DNA of 64,000 nucleotides from Bostrychus sinensis (lineage: Eukaryota > Chordata > Actinopteri > Gobiiformes > Eleotridae): positions 29,612,431 through 29,676,430 of the forward strand of contig CM036247.1 in the NCBI GenBank assembly GCA_020698575.1, given 5' to 3'. The position numbers and the translations under genes are program-made. The notes below the pieces were generated by a model that was given only the letters and a program-made list of their open reading frames with translations, was not told the DNA's origin and made no database searches. Position 1 is the stretch's first letter; every line of letters begins with the position of its first letter. Below, in pieces: positions 21,753 through 31,704 of this stretch.

Positions 21753-22110
21753 TTAAAGGTCTTATTTTATTCTTTTTTCAGGCTTTTTGAAATAATTTTG
21801 GACACTTTTGCATTAGTATTTCATGTTTTATCATTTAAAACAATGTATAGTATGGAAAACGTCTTCTGTTGGGGAGCTGTTATTTTGATTTTGTAGAGAA
21901 TGCTTGGATTAGGAGCCTAACGCCCCCTGCTGGCAACATGGGGAATGGACAAAGCATAAAATGCCTATTACCTATTAGCATGGCTACTAGGAACATGATG
22001 CTAACACATCAATAAAGATCAGATATAAATGCTTCTTAGTCACAACAGTGTTGAAATTATCAGAAAGAGTCCGATGACGGTGTTTGGGCTTTACCACCTT
22101 GCCTCCAGTC
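21753..22110 (-). mobile_element. TTAA MITE A2, truncated by a SINE
   Basis: Begins TTAAAGGTCTTATTTTATTC, then TTTTGGACACTTTTGCATTAG, AACGCCCCCTGCTGGCAAC and GGGGAATGGACAAAGCATAAAA. These correspond base for base in order to 36660-36790 and to the complement of 33354-33545. The copy stops at about 22110, where a SINE tail begins. Confidence 0.75.
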
Positions 22111-22111
22111 A

Positions 22112-22250
22112 CTGTGTACACTGCTGTATGAATGTGTGAGTGTGAGTGGGTGAATGGTACCTTCATGTAATGTGCTTTGAGTATCCATGGAGGTAGAAAA
22201 GCAATATACTGTATTTATAAATGTGACCATTTACCATTTTTTAGGGCCTT
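22112..22250 (+). mobile_element. SINE 3' region
   Basis: TGAATGTGTGAGTGTGAGTG, then GTGAATGGTACC and TGTGCTTTGAGTATCCATGG, then AGAAAAGCAATATACTGTA and ACCATTTACCATTT. This is the 3' half of a typical teleost SINE ending in a LINE-type tail (normally AAAAGCGCTATATAA). The tRNA head is missing. Confidence 0.65.
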
Positions 22251-22289
22251 AAAATGCAGCTAGTGGAAGCGTTTTCAGCAGAGAGAAAG

Positions 22290-22414
22290 CAAAAGCTCCC
22301 AAAAAAAGGATGGGGCTTTCAATACATATTGAGTTACAAAATGTGAAATACTAATCTAGAGGTGTCCAAAATTATTTCCAAAAGCCTGAAGAAAGCACAA
22401 TAGGTCTCCTTTAA
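22290..22414 (+). mobile_element. TTAA MITE A2, distal end only
   Basis: GTGAAATACTAATCTAGAGG, TGTCCAAAATTATTTCC, AAAGCCTGAAG and AATAGGTCTCC + TTAA (22411-22414). It is in inverted orientation to 21753-22110, so 21753-22414 has the same terminus at both ends. Confidence 0.75.
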
Positions 22415-24241
22415 TACAATTTCAGATAATAACTGAACGCCACAAAGGCACAATAAGAAATTCACTTACCTTTGCACTCCATTGCTGAATCATTACAAAA
22501 CTGACAAAATGATTCATCCTGTTTCACCCCTTAAGCTGTGTTAGCATCGCAGCTAAATGCTCACAGAACATACATCAGCTGCACTGTGACTGATGAGAAA
22601 TATGAGGCAGAATCCATAAGCGTTTTATGTTTTGACAGTTCAGAATGTATACAGAAACACTCATCATCGCATAAAAAGCTTCCATCACGTTGTTGATTCA
22701 AATTCATTACATATCTTCAGACTTTCACAAGTGTTGCTAAAAAAGGCGCCTCTGTCAGCTGTTTGTTGGGTGCAATCAGATGAGCATATCCCTGTAGATT
22801 TATCCATTTCCCCTCAAAGCCTGGCAACTTCCGAACAATGTAGCAGTCTCCGATGCATTGCCCAGACCTATAATCAATCTGTGCCACAGTGTATTTTTCC
22901 GGCAGGGTTTGTGCTGTTTTAAATGCGCTGAGAGAAGAAGAGGAGGAAAATAAAACGCACAATTGAAATGCAAGGAAGATACTTGGGAGAAGTTTTCCAA
23001 ATGCATTTGTGATTGTGTTGCCCTTTGCTGTGCAGTGCAGCAGCTATTGTCTTTGTCTTACCCTTTATATAGTGGTCAGTGTCGGATTTGAACAATGGCA
23101 GTAGTCATGGGAAAACAATGTGTACTGGTCAGAAAACAGCACTAGAGCAGACCCCTCTCACAATTGTAAAGATAATAAGAATTAGAACTGGGGATCTTCT
23201 AGTTCTGGGGGAAATGCTCTCTCCATTGATAGATAAGGAAATTCTGTTCCCCCATGTTTCCCCTATTGAGCGCAAGTTTGAGTGATTTTATGAACCTGTT
23301 GAATTAAACACTTACTCTATGCATCATAAAGTAAACATAAAGGGGTTTTATTTGTCATTATACATACAAAGTGTACATAGAAATTGTGTAGATCACATGG
23401 AGGTTTAGTCTTGAGCCGCTGCGAACGTGCGCGCTGCCACTATGGGCCAACCTGACACATGTTGTAGAGGTTAATGAGTTAAAAAGCTATAAATGTTGTT
23501 ACTTTAGGTCAGGAAGACTGGTAACACCGAGGGCTGGTTTTCTTATGGTTTTATGCTAAGTATTAAAGGTACAGTCAAATAACCTGTATAATTTCATATA
23601 TCCATTATAGTAAAAAACTTCAGTGCTGTGAGTGTTTATAAAGTCATGATAATGTAATGTGTTCATCTTCATGCATTCTTTGAGAAATGTGTGACTTTGT
23701 AACTGTGAGGGAAACACAATGAGCCTCATTGTAGATAAGATAAAACACACAAAGAGGTACAGAATTTAATTTGGCTCCTGATTGTAGTTTAGTGTAGGTG
23801 CCACTGTTGATGACATCACAATAAAGGGGAATATAACATGATGGCCGTGTGGGTTGTATATTTCCACTGCTTAATGATTTATATAACTCCATAATAATAA
23901 CCTTGATGAACTTTTGTGGACGTGACAAATTGAGTGTCCACAGCAGGTGCAGTGGTTGGCACCCGTTCAATTGGGATGTTTACAAATTAAATTTGAATAA
24001 CAACTGTCTAGACAAATAATAACTGGTTATTTTCAAGGACATATGAAAATTAGTGTTTTCAAAAAAGTATCAAAGGTCATGTTTGGATGAGATCGGGGGC
24101 TTTTGTAAAGACTGGACATGAGCTCCGTTTGTTGTGTCATGCAATTAACTTTTCTGCGCTGGACTCTCTCTCGTCTGTGGCTCTTTTCTGGATTATGATT
24201 TATATTTTGTTGTATTTTATATTTTAGATATATTTTAGTTT
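22415..24241. other. No gene recognised; possible SINE head at 23165-23255
   Basis: Mostly AT-rich and without coding signal. On the minus strand, 23219-23233 (TATCAATGGAGAGAGC) and 23179-23189 (AGTTCTAATTC) have the spacing of weak A and B boxes, separated by GATCCCC, so a decayed tRNA-derived SINE head is possible there. I cannot delimit it. Confidence 0.4.
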
Positions 24242-24322
24242 GTCTGGTCGCCTTAGAATCAATTCAATTTCTAGGGCGGAGCAAACCCGAGTTAACGGGC
24301 AGCGGAGTTAGCCAATCAGAAA

Positions 24323-24436
24323 ATGGCAGACATGACGTTAACAAAGCGACAAGAAAGTGAGAAAGTAAACAAACGAAGTGAAGCCACGAGGGAGGAACGA
24401 GGGAGTTATTTCAACATTACCGTACCATACCACTGA
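24323..24436 (+). CDS. Small open frame of unknown function (37 codons)
   Basis: An ATG-initiated frame beginning MADMTLTKRQESEKVNKRSE and ending NITVPYH before TGA. It is unusually rich in charged residues and lies just after a CCAAT motif. It could be the first exon of the element's gene or a chance frame. I do not recognise it, and it has no visible ribosome-start support beyond the AAAATGG context. Confidence 0.2.
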   Translation: MADMTLTKRQESEKVNKRSEATREERGSYFNITVPYH

Positions 24437-24596
24437 ATGAAACAAACTCTCGGCTCCTCGGTGCGCCATCTTGATTGTTGTGGTGAGGAGACGCATATGA
24501 GTGACGCTGCTTGCGAAGAACACGTGACTTAAATAAACCAATCAAAATGCACGGTACGGTTTGGATTTGAGTAAACCACTGCGGACGGCGTGGTGA

Positions 24597-24644
24597 CCAG
24601 ACTGATATTTCTCTGTAGAATAACACAGAGACATATCAGTCTGG
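24597..24644. repeat. 20-bp hairpin
   Basis: The arm at 24597-24616 (CCAGACTGATATTTCTCTGT) pairs with the arm at 24625-24644 (ACAGAGACATATCAGTCTGG) with a single mismatch, around an 8-base loop. It could form a stable cruciform or RNA stem and lies about 85 bases before the helicase-like frame. Confidence 0.9.
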
Positions 24645-24728
24645 ATTTTCCAGGCAAGACGCACCCTAGGGGCAGAAAATATTTTTTGCCTAGCGGGTTG
24701 GTCTAGTAACACACCATAAGGGCCAATC

Positions 24729-24990
24729 TTGGCTCCGTCCAAGGCTTCCTTGACATCAATTTTGGAAGAGTTAGATTTGGGTTTTTCTTTGAAAGTGGAG
24801 CAGAAAGAAGCAGTCAAATCATTCGTCTTAAAGAAGGTTGTATTTGCGGTTTTGCTGACCGGCTATGGCAAAAGTCTAATATACCAGCTGGCTCCGCTGG
24901 TAGCTAAAAAAGCTCACCTTGTACTTTGCTCTGATTGGTCAGAGCGCTGGCCTATTATGTGTGGAAGCAGTTTGAATGACATCCATTGAT
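24729..24990 (+). pseudogene. RecQ-like helicase N-terminal fragment
   Basis: The open frame (86 codons from a TTG; no upstream ATG in frame was identified) contains LGFSLKVEQKEAVKSFVLKK, a Q-motif-like lead-in. It then has VFAVLLTGYGKSLIYQLAPL, where TGYGKS is a Walker A (P-loop) motif that normally reads PTGxGKS; here Pro is Leu. This order is that of the first helicase lobe of RecQ-type enzymes, which unwind DNA using ATP. Nothing of the Walker B box or second lobe follows; the frame stops near 24990 after unrelated residues. It is a fragment, most likely carried by a repeat. Confidence 0.6.
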
Positions 24991-25070
24991 TCCACCCCTA
25001 GGCTTGAGCTCTGTCTATGGACTGTCCCCAGACTTTACATTTAATGTTATAGTCTGGCTTGTCAGGCTAG

Positions 25071-25217
25071 GAAACCAGAGCACCTGGACGAAAACCTACT
25101 CAAACATGGGGAGAACATGCAAACTCCACACAGAAAGGCCTCCTCCAGTCCAGGAATCAAACCCAGGACCTTCTTGCTGTGAGGCAAGTGTGCTAGCCAC
25201 TGTGCCACCGTGCCGCC
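25071..25217 (-). mobile_element. tRNA-derived SINE, family 4
   Basis: The minus strand reads GGCGGCACGGTGGCACAGTG (A-box side), GGTCCTGGGTTTGATTCCTG (B box), then TTTCTGTGTGGAGTTTGCAT and TTCTCCCCATG. These are hallmark blocks of a widespread teleost SINE. Related pieces are at 46021-46215 and 40802-40910. It directly joins the right end of the RecQ-carrying element. Confidence 0.8.
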
Positions 25218-26666
25218 TCACTAATCAAATGTATTTTTGCAATTTGTGCATACTGAAGATGATTTAGAACTTTTTTATTGGCTGATTATTGATTTATGCT
25301 ACGTAACAATAGAGAACCAACCTCAACCAATTAACCAACCTCATAAAGCATTTTTATCTGCCTCTGTCTCACAAATACTGTTGTGATATTGGCTGTTTTA
25401 ATTATTTATGAAGAAATATTTGTTCCTCAATTGCAAACAAAGTTCTGCCCAGATTTTTCATGCATTCAATCATGATCCAGTTTTGTAACACTAAAAGCAT
25501 GTGTATCAAAGCCACAAATGAGGAAAAAAGAGCTATTTTATTGTTATTTCTATTAAGTTGTGCATATTATGTTTCTTCATACAAATGCATAAAAACATTA
25601 AAATGAGTGAAAATCCATCACAGCCATCAAACATCGATAATCTGTGAAATTAAAAACAGAATAAAATATCAAAAATGCATTCAACGCTCATGCATACAGT
25701 ATGTTTTTTAATTTCACAAGTTCATAAAAATACCTTAAAATGATAAAAAAAAGTCCTAACCCTTAATAGGTGAAACAGAAGAACAACATTTCCCAGAATA
25801 CCAAATCCACACAGAAACCAAATAATTCTTCTTACTCAAAATCATAAATTTCATCAAAAAAACTGTTACTTTTGTAACAGTTTTCCTGCTTACAGACAAA
25901 GGTAGCAAGAAGTATGAAAAAGAAATACGGTGTGGACAAGTCTGAAGTTTAAAAAGGACTTTTGAGTTCTTAACTGGTTACCATCAGTTTGTTTACATAG
26001 CCATCAAGCTAATTACTAATTAGATACTATAAAACTTACAAAACCAGTCATTTAGTATCGCTTGTTGCAAGATTTTCTACGATTATGCTGGGTTTATGAT
26101 GTGCTAAGATACTCGATTCAGGCAATTTCTGATTTAGTAGTGTACTTTGTGCATGACATGCAACCACGAAAATAAACCCACATAAAAATGCTGCCATGAC
26201 TTTTTAACTGCTGGTCACACAGGCACACACAGATCCACAGTACTTGTACAGAGTGCTGATATCAGCATCCCTAAAATGGCCATTGTTCCTCACTATTAGC
26301 TTCTGAGAGGAGCTGTCCATTTACCCAAAATACACATACCCCAGTGACAGTGACAAGTGGAACTGTATATTAATGCTTAGAATATCAGAATATCTCAGGG
26401 CTTTTGGTTGAGTCGGACTTGTAATTAACTAACTGATAGCCTAAGTAAAGAGTCCCCAATGCCACAGACTAACAATGTACTACAAAGAGGATATTTCCAC
26501 AGTTTATATTGCTTAAAACTATATTATTTAAAAGGGACCTGAAGAAAAAAAAGTCATATGATGAAACTAGAAAACTCAAAATAGCACAGATTATGGTAAA
26601 GATATGGAACCCAGACCTAGACTTAAACCTGGATCATCTGAGCACCCTTATATCTTACAATGGTAA
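25218..26666. other. No gene recognised
   Basis: Strongly AT-rich (25560-25900 especially). No coding frame, RNA gene or repeat family that I can identify. Confidence 0.5.
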
Positions 26667-27244
26667 TTAAAGGAGCTATATTACGCAACAAAGCTTTCTG
26701 CCATCTTTTAATGTTCCTGCATCAAGAACATACCTGGGGCTGTGTCTTGCTTCATTCATGCATGTTTGAGTAATCCTGTAGTCTCTGGCACAGCTATTCT
26801 GAGGCCTCAAAATGCTTGATTGCCCAAACCTCTGCCTCTCCCACAAACCCCGCCCACTCCAGGAAACACTGACCAATCAACAAGCCCTCTACATCCAGTC
26901 TGCTCTCATTCAAAAATGATGTACAGCTCAGCTTCCACTGATTCTTCACAGCTATTTTTCATCTTGTAAAACTTCATACAAATCATCACACAGCATCATA
27001 CAAAAATTTAAGGAAGAGAAGTTTCTTTTATTCTTTAAATTATGTTAAAGACCGCAACAGTCTGCACTCTCCTGCCCACTGCTGGTGTCTTCACCTGTTT
27101 CTTTATAGCACCAGTAGAGTACTCATTAAAAACGTTCTTTTAGTCAGGAAAGCTTTTAAAAGGTTGTAAAATGTGAAATGCTGTTCAAGAGTTGACTAAG
27201 ATTGGTTAAAAAATATTAACAAAAGCATAGCATATTCCCTTTAA
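26667..27244 (+). mobile_element. TTAA-flanked MITE A1, complete copy
   Basis: Bounded by TTAA at both ends (26667-26670 and 27241-27244). The inverted ends are TTAAAGGAGCTATATTACGC and GCATAGCATATTCCCTTTAA. The 578-bp body is non-coding and includes GCCCACTCCAGG and TCTGCTCTCATTC blocks shared with 17842-18090 and 53244-53746. A TTAA target suits the piggyBac or Kolobok groups. Without a transposase the superfamily stays open. Confidence 0.8.
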
Positions 27245-28233
27245 GAATCCACTATTACTAATTATGTGTTTATGTGATATTGTGCTTCAGATCCTAACAA
27301 AAAAATACTTTTTTTCCACCTATTACTGGCAGTTCCTGAAAAAGGCATTCCAATTAAAAACCATTATTTGACCAGTTATCTTGCTAAGAGTACCATTGGC
27401 CTTATTAGCAGTCATTCCTAATGCAAAGCCTAGGTCAATGATCAGCAAGCAAGCAAAAACGAGCAAAAACACTACAATAATTTTACAGTGCATTTAATGA
27501 ACCAAAAACAGATTTAGCAGTACCTTTGTAAACAGATTACTTCCATCTAAGTGAGGTTTCTAAGCGGAACAAAACCTCCACTGAAAATGTTTGATTGTTT
27601 ATGGACCGCCATTCATTTCTGGGGCTGTCTCACTAAGCCATTTACCACGGCCCATCGATACACATTTAAAGAGTCGTATTCCGGATATGCGGCGCTGTTA
27701 ATGTCACAGTTCTGGCACGTTGGCGCGACACTTGGACAGCTTCCCAGAACAAAAAATAAATATCAGTAATCAAAGTCGGACTGTCATCAACATCTCGGCA
27801 CCATTATCACACACGAGCACAATTAACGTATTGATTGTAGACGCTGCCAAGCCTTTCTGCAATTTATGCGAAACAGTCACCATTTTTCTGTTCCCTCTGC
27901 CCCGGGCTTGCTTAATGGCCTAACATATACGCCCTTGTTCGGCTCATTAATTAAGCACACCTTGCATTTTGTCAGCAGCCAGCAACACTTATCAGTACGC
28001 ATAGAATTAAACACTCTGAATTTGTCCTACCCTGTTTGAATCAATGGTGCGTCTTACTGCTGCTCAGTGCGCCGTTGTTACTAAGCGTCTCAATCACGCT
28101 GCTCTCAGCCTCTCAAGAGTCTCGATATTAGTTCATAGAGTTCCCCAAGATTGTTAAATTGAAACTGTAAAATATGTTTGCAATAGGCTAACCACACTGA
28201 CTAGGCCTAATTGTGCAAATAAAAAAGATGAAA
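27245..28233. other. Unique-looking block, candidate non-coding conserved region
   Basis: It has less repeat character than its surroundings, with balanced composition and clustered homeodomain-like ATTA/TTAATTAAG motifs (27946-27957). No protein homology is seen in the open frames at 27551-27923. Bases 28023-28130 are partly repeated at 31771-31860. The block could be a distal enhancer. The evidence is only its composition and the internal duplication. Confidence 0.35.
28023..28130 (+). repeat. Diverged direct repeat, copy 1
   Basis: TGTCCTACCCTGTTTGAATCAATGG continues to GTGCGTC, TGCGCCGTTGTT and GTCTCAATCAC and ends TCTCGATATTA. Copy 2 is at 31771-31860 in the same orientation. The first 33 bases match at 29 positions. 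The second copy lacks about 20 bases near its end. Confidence 0.7.
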
Positions 28234-29044
28234 ACCCTGCATTCCTCATCCTTCACTCTGCATCCTCCATCCTGCATTCCTCTCCCTGCATCCGTTACCC
28301 TCTAGACCTCAGTCTCTAGTCCTTATCCTGCATCCCTCTCCCTGTACCCTTCACCCTGCATCCGGCATCCCTCACTTTGTAGACCCTCTCCTTGCATCTC
28401 TCATCACGCAGACGTCATTCCTTTCCCTGCATCCCTCATCCCTTACCCCGCATCTGGTATTCTGCAACCCATAGGCTGCATCCCTCATCCCTCTTCCCGC
28501 ATTCATCATTTCTTACCCTGCATCCCTCAGTCTGTATCCCAGATTCTGCATCCCTCATCCTGTATCCCTCATCCCTTACCCTGCATCCGTCATTCTACAA
28601 CCCATATCATGCATCCCTCATCCATCTCCCTGCATCCCTCATCCTGTAGCTGTCATCCCTCTCCCTGCATCCCTCATCCCTTACCCCACATCTTTCATTC
28701 TGCAACCCATAGGCCTCATCCGTCATCCCTCTTCCTGCATTCATCATTTCTTACCCTGCATCCTTATCATGCATCCCTCATCCATCTCCCTTCATCCCTC
28801 ATCCTGCAGCCGTCATTCCTCTCCCTGCATCCCTCTCCCTTACCCCGCATGTGTCATTCTGCAACCCATATCTTGCATCCGTCCTCTCTTACCCTGCATC
28901 TCTCATCCTGCATGCCTCATTCTGTATCCCACATCCCTTACCCTGCGTCCGTCATTCTTCAACCCATACCCTGCATCCGTCATCCCTCTTCCTGCATCTT
29001 TCATCCCTCATTCTGCATCCCTCATCCCTTACCCAGAATCCCTT
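28234..29044. repeat. C/T-rich minisatellite (CATCCCTCATCC-type units), left block
   Basis: Tandem variants of CCTGCATCCCTCATC, CTTACCCTGCATCC and CATTCTGCAACCCATA. A higher-order arrangement is visible: 28430-28545 and 28668-28770 share a long ordered string of variants, and 28615-28665 resembles 28773-28823. The lack of stop codons on the plus strand makes all three frames open. There is no evidence of coding. Confidence 0.9.
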
Positions 29045-30205
29045 ACCTGTTGTTCAGGATTTGCATAAATTATCTCCTGGCTGTGTGCAAAAATGTAGAC
29101 ATCATCATGTATGCAAATGATGCTGTCATCTACATATATGGAAGGGACATAGCTCAAGTAGCCTCTAAATTGTCGATGGATAAAGTTAGTGACTGGTTAA
29201 AACCTCCCTGCCTTAAAAAATACCACTTGGTATGTACTTTACCAAGACCAACAAAATCAAAAATGTGTCTAAAAATTATGTAAAAGGATCAAAATGAAAC
29301 ATTGTGATTGAAATGAAATATTTAGGTGTCCATTTGGACCACACTCTGGGTTTTAAAAAACATATCAAAAAAGTCTAATTTAGTAAAATATAACATTTCC
29401 TCTTTTCCTCACAGAAACAATCTTACGCTGGAAGCATCTATGATGTATTTTAATGCTATGATTGTTTCGCACATAACAAACTGTATTTCTAGCTGGTCTT
29501 GGGCCAACGAAACCACACTCAAACCTCTCAGATCGCTCTTTAATCAGGCTTTAAAGGTACTAGATAAAAAAAAAAACAACTTTAATTTCACCACTGTAAT
29601 ATTCTCAGCAAATACAAAACGCTGAGTTTCAACAATCAAATTCTATATTCAAATCTACGAGACATTTTTAAAATTAATATTATTGTTCCAACTCTACGGA
29701 AGAAATTTATTCAACTTTGTTCGGAACAAAAACTGCCTAATCCCTAACAGATGCTCTGCCTTTGCACAATCTTGCATGCCTTTTTCTTTAAAACTATCAA
29801 TCAATGGAATCAGCTCCCAGACAATCTGAAGTTGTCTATAGATCTGCATTTTTCCTAAGTCTAAAAAAACATATTCTCAATAATCACCTGTGCCAACATC
29901 AGTCGAACTAACGCTGTGTTTACCTGTATTTATCATTATTCACTGCTGATTATCTGTATTTGTAAGTATTTTAATTAATAACGAATTTAGGACAAAATGC
30001 CTTTTTTAAGCTTGGTAACATAGTAAGTAAAACATAAATTAATGTTAACTTTTGTATTCTGAAATGTTTTATTGTTTGTGCCCACCTGCCCCGGGACTGC
30101 AGATGGAAAGTAGCTTGTAGCTAAATCTGGTACAAAGCATCTCTTTTCTTGTGAATTTTGTGTATTTGTACATGGCCCTGAATAGAGAATAACCTAAACT
30201 AAACT
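29045..30205 (+). mobile_element. LINE inserted in the minisatellite, 5'-truncated
   Basis: Starts abruptly inside the RT domain, within the region after motif B, and runs to the 3' tail CCCACCTGCCCCGGGACTGC...AAATCTGGTACAAAGC with end TAACCTAAACTAAACT. The minisatellite ends just before it and resumes just after it. The tail is shared with 12126-12427. The 5' truncation is typical of aborted reverse transcription. Confidence 0.8.
29055..29850 (+). pseudogene. LINE reverse transcriptase remnant
   Basis: One frame gives NYLLAVCKNVDIIMYANDAV; the RT active-site box YADD reads YAND here, losing one catalytic Asp. It continues SKLSMDKVSDWLK. After a frameshift the thumb region follows: RNNLTLEASMMYFNAMIVSH, then ISSWSWANETTLKPLRSLFN and QALKVLDKKKNN (29400-29575). 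The frame then breaks again. Together these match a teleost LINE family of the L2/CR1-like group. The exact clade is not assigned. Confidence 0.75.
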
Positions 30206-30330
30206 ACCTCGCATGTGTCATTCTGCAACCCATATCTTGCATCCCTCATCCTTTATTCCGTATTCTCCATCATGCATCTGGCATCCTGCCTCCCGCAGCG
30301 TTCCTCATCATTCCTTCATCTTATCCAGAC
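30206..30330. repeat. C/T-rich minisatellite, right block
   Basis: The array resumes immediately 3' of the LINE. Bases 30210-30244 are identical over 35 positions to 28846-28880 in the left block. The array then decays into CATCC/CTTCATC-type sequence by about 30330. Confidence 0.9.
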
Positions 30331-30543
30331 CAGCCACTAATAAATACTTAAAATCTACCCTGTAGTTGTAGCGTGGTCCTTGCTAATGAAAAAAATTCTT
30401 GAAGCATTTATTTGAAATTTACCTCGGCAGATAGACAGTAATTGTGAGATAGAATGGTCTAATGCTAATGTACTGGAAGTTTAAGGTAGGTCATGTAGTA
30501 GTATTTTACAGTGCCAGATTCATTTTTTTTTAAAAATATTCTC

Positions 30544-30858
30544 TAGTGATGGGCGATACCACACTTTTTAAATTCAATACGATACTGATTCATTTGGGGG
30601 GGGGGGTTTGGTCGATGCTGATGCCTGATACTCTGAAAATTGTTGCTCTTGGGGTCGGGTCCTGTGGCTGATACTGACCATTTAACAATTTTAATATGCA
30701 TAGTATAAAATAAATAACACTGGAGTAAGTTACCCCCAAAAGATGCATGTGCTTTTATTTCGCATGTGTTGGTTGGTATCGGTGCTTTATTCAAGTACTC
30801 GATACCCAAATGAGTACTGTGTAGTATTGATAGCACAGTATCGATACTCCCATCACTG
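30544..30858. mobile_element. hAT-like MITE with AGTGATGGG termini
   Basis: Starts AGTGATGGGCGATACC and ends GTATCGATACTCCCATCACT, giving inverted termini AGTGATGGG. The interior is rich in GATACTGA/TATCGATAC motifs typical of a common fish MITE. A G run lies at 30596-30606. No 8-bp duplication was recognised. Confidence 0.7.
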
Positions 30859-30884
30859 ACATTTACAATTTATGTATTGACAAA

Positions 30885-31290
30885 ATGGCAGAACTTCAAC
30901 AAAAGCATCAGAATGAGGAGGAAAGGTGATTTAAAGGGAAACAATCTTAAAACAATCTTCGTCGCTAACTTTTTAAACGCGGTATGGTTGTTGGTGCCAG
31001 ACAGGCTGGTATGAGTATTATGAAAAAAACTTCTGATCAACAATGATTTTCACGCACAACTATCTCTAGAGAATAGTCCAAAACAGAAACCAATTCCAGT
31101 GAGCAGCAGTTGTACAAGCATAAATACCAGTGGTCGAAGGGGGAGAAGACTGATTCAAGAACATACAAATGTAACCAGCACTCAAACAGCCATTTTTACA
31201 ACCAAGGTCTGCAGTCCAACCAAGGTCAAACATTGCTCTAAGAAGTATCGATTTCTAGTCCCACCTTCAGATTGTCGGGTCACATTAACA
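30885..31290 (+). mobile_element. Tc1-b fragment, forward
   Basis: CATCAGAATGAGGAGGAAAG, GTATGGTTGTTGGTGCCAGA and GATTTTCACGCACAACTATC mark the start of the transposase gene of a teleost Tc1 family. Later pieces (ACAACCAAGGTCTGCAG, TTCAGATTGTCGGGTCA) come from further along with deletions between them. The frame is broken. Confidence 0.75.
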
Positions 31291-31324
31291 ACCAAAAATA
31301 TCCTCCTGCAGTAGTTTCTTAAAA

Positions 31325-31704
31325 GGTTTGGAGTTGCTGAGAGTTTGTTCAGAGATGGTCTTCTGCAGACCTGGGTTGTGAGACATGCTTACTGGAGTAA
31401 GAGCTGCCTTTCTATCATCCTGAACCAGTCTGGTCATTCTTCTCAGACCTCTGGCCTAAACGGAGCATTTTTATTGACCGAACTGCCAGTCAAGTAGTTG
31501 AAGAGTTTTTAAAACACTCAGACAAGTCTATGGCACCAGCAACTATGCCATATTAGAAGCCACTTGACTGATGTTTCTTCCCCATTCTAATGCTCAGTTT
31601 GAACTTGAGCAGGTTCGTCTCAAACATGTGTGCATACCACTTGACTTTGTGATTAGATTCTGTATTTGGAAGCTTCATACAAGCTGTAACTAATACTGTG
31701 ACTG
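31325..31704 (-). mobile_element. Tc1-b fragment, reverse
   Basis: It belongs to the same family as the neighbour at 30885 but in the opposite orientation. TTCAGAGATGGTCTTCTGCA, TCTGGTCATTCTTCTCAGAC and GGCACCAGCAACTATGCC are complements of transposase sequence. The 5' end reads TTTCTTCCCCATTCTAATGC and runs to CTGTGACTG followed by TA (31705-31706). The two fragments form a broken inverted pair with a short spacer. Confidence 0.75.

Larger units (their letters stand above)
24242..25070 (+). mobile_element. Repeat-like element carrying a RecQ-like helicase fragment
   Basis: This segment is GC-richer than its surroundings and has a promoter-like start (GCCAATCAG at 24310, a CCAAT box). It then holds a 20-bp hairpin (24597-24644), a helicase-like frame, and an end block CTATGGACTGTCCCCAGAC...AGTCTGGCTTGTCAGGCTAGG, which resembles the end of a known fish DNA repeat. 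I infer a mobile element that captured, or always carried, the helicase piece. The left end is not defined. Confidence 0.45.

Noticed and set aside
28234..29283. Several long overlapping plus-strand open frames (85 to 224 codons)
   Set aside because: They come from a C/T-rich tandem array with no stop codons in any plus frame. The peptide is only repeated His-Pro-Ser-Ser-Leu strings and then runs into LINE sequence.
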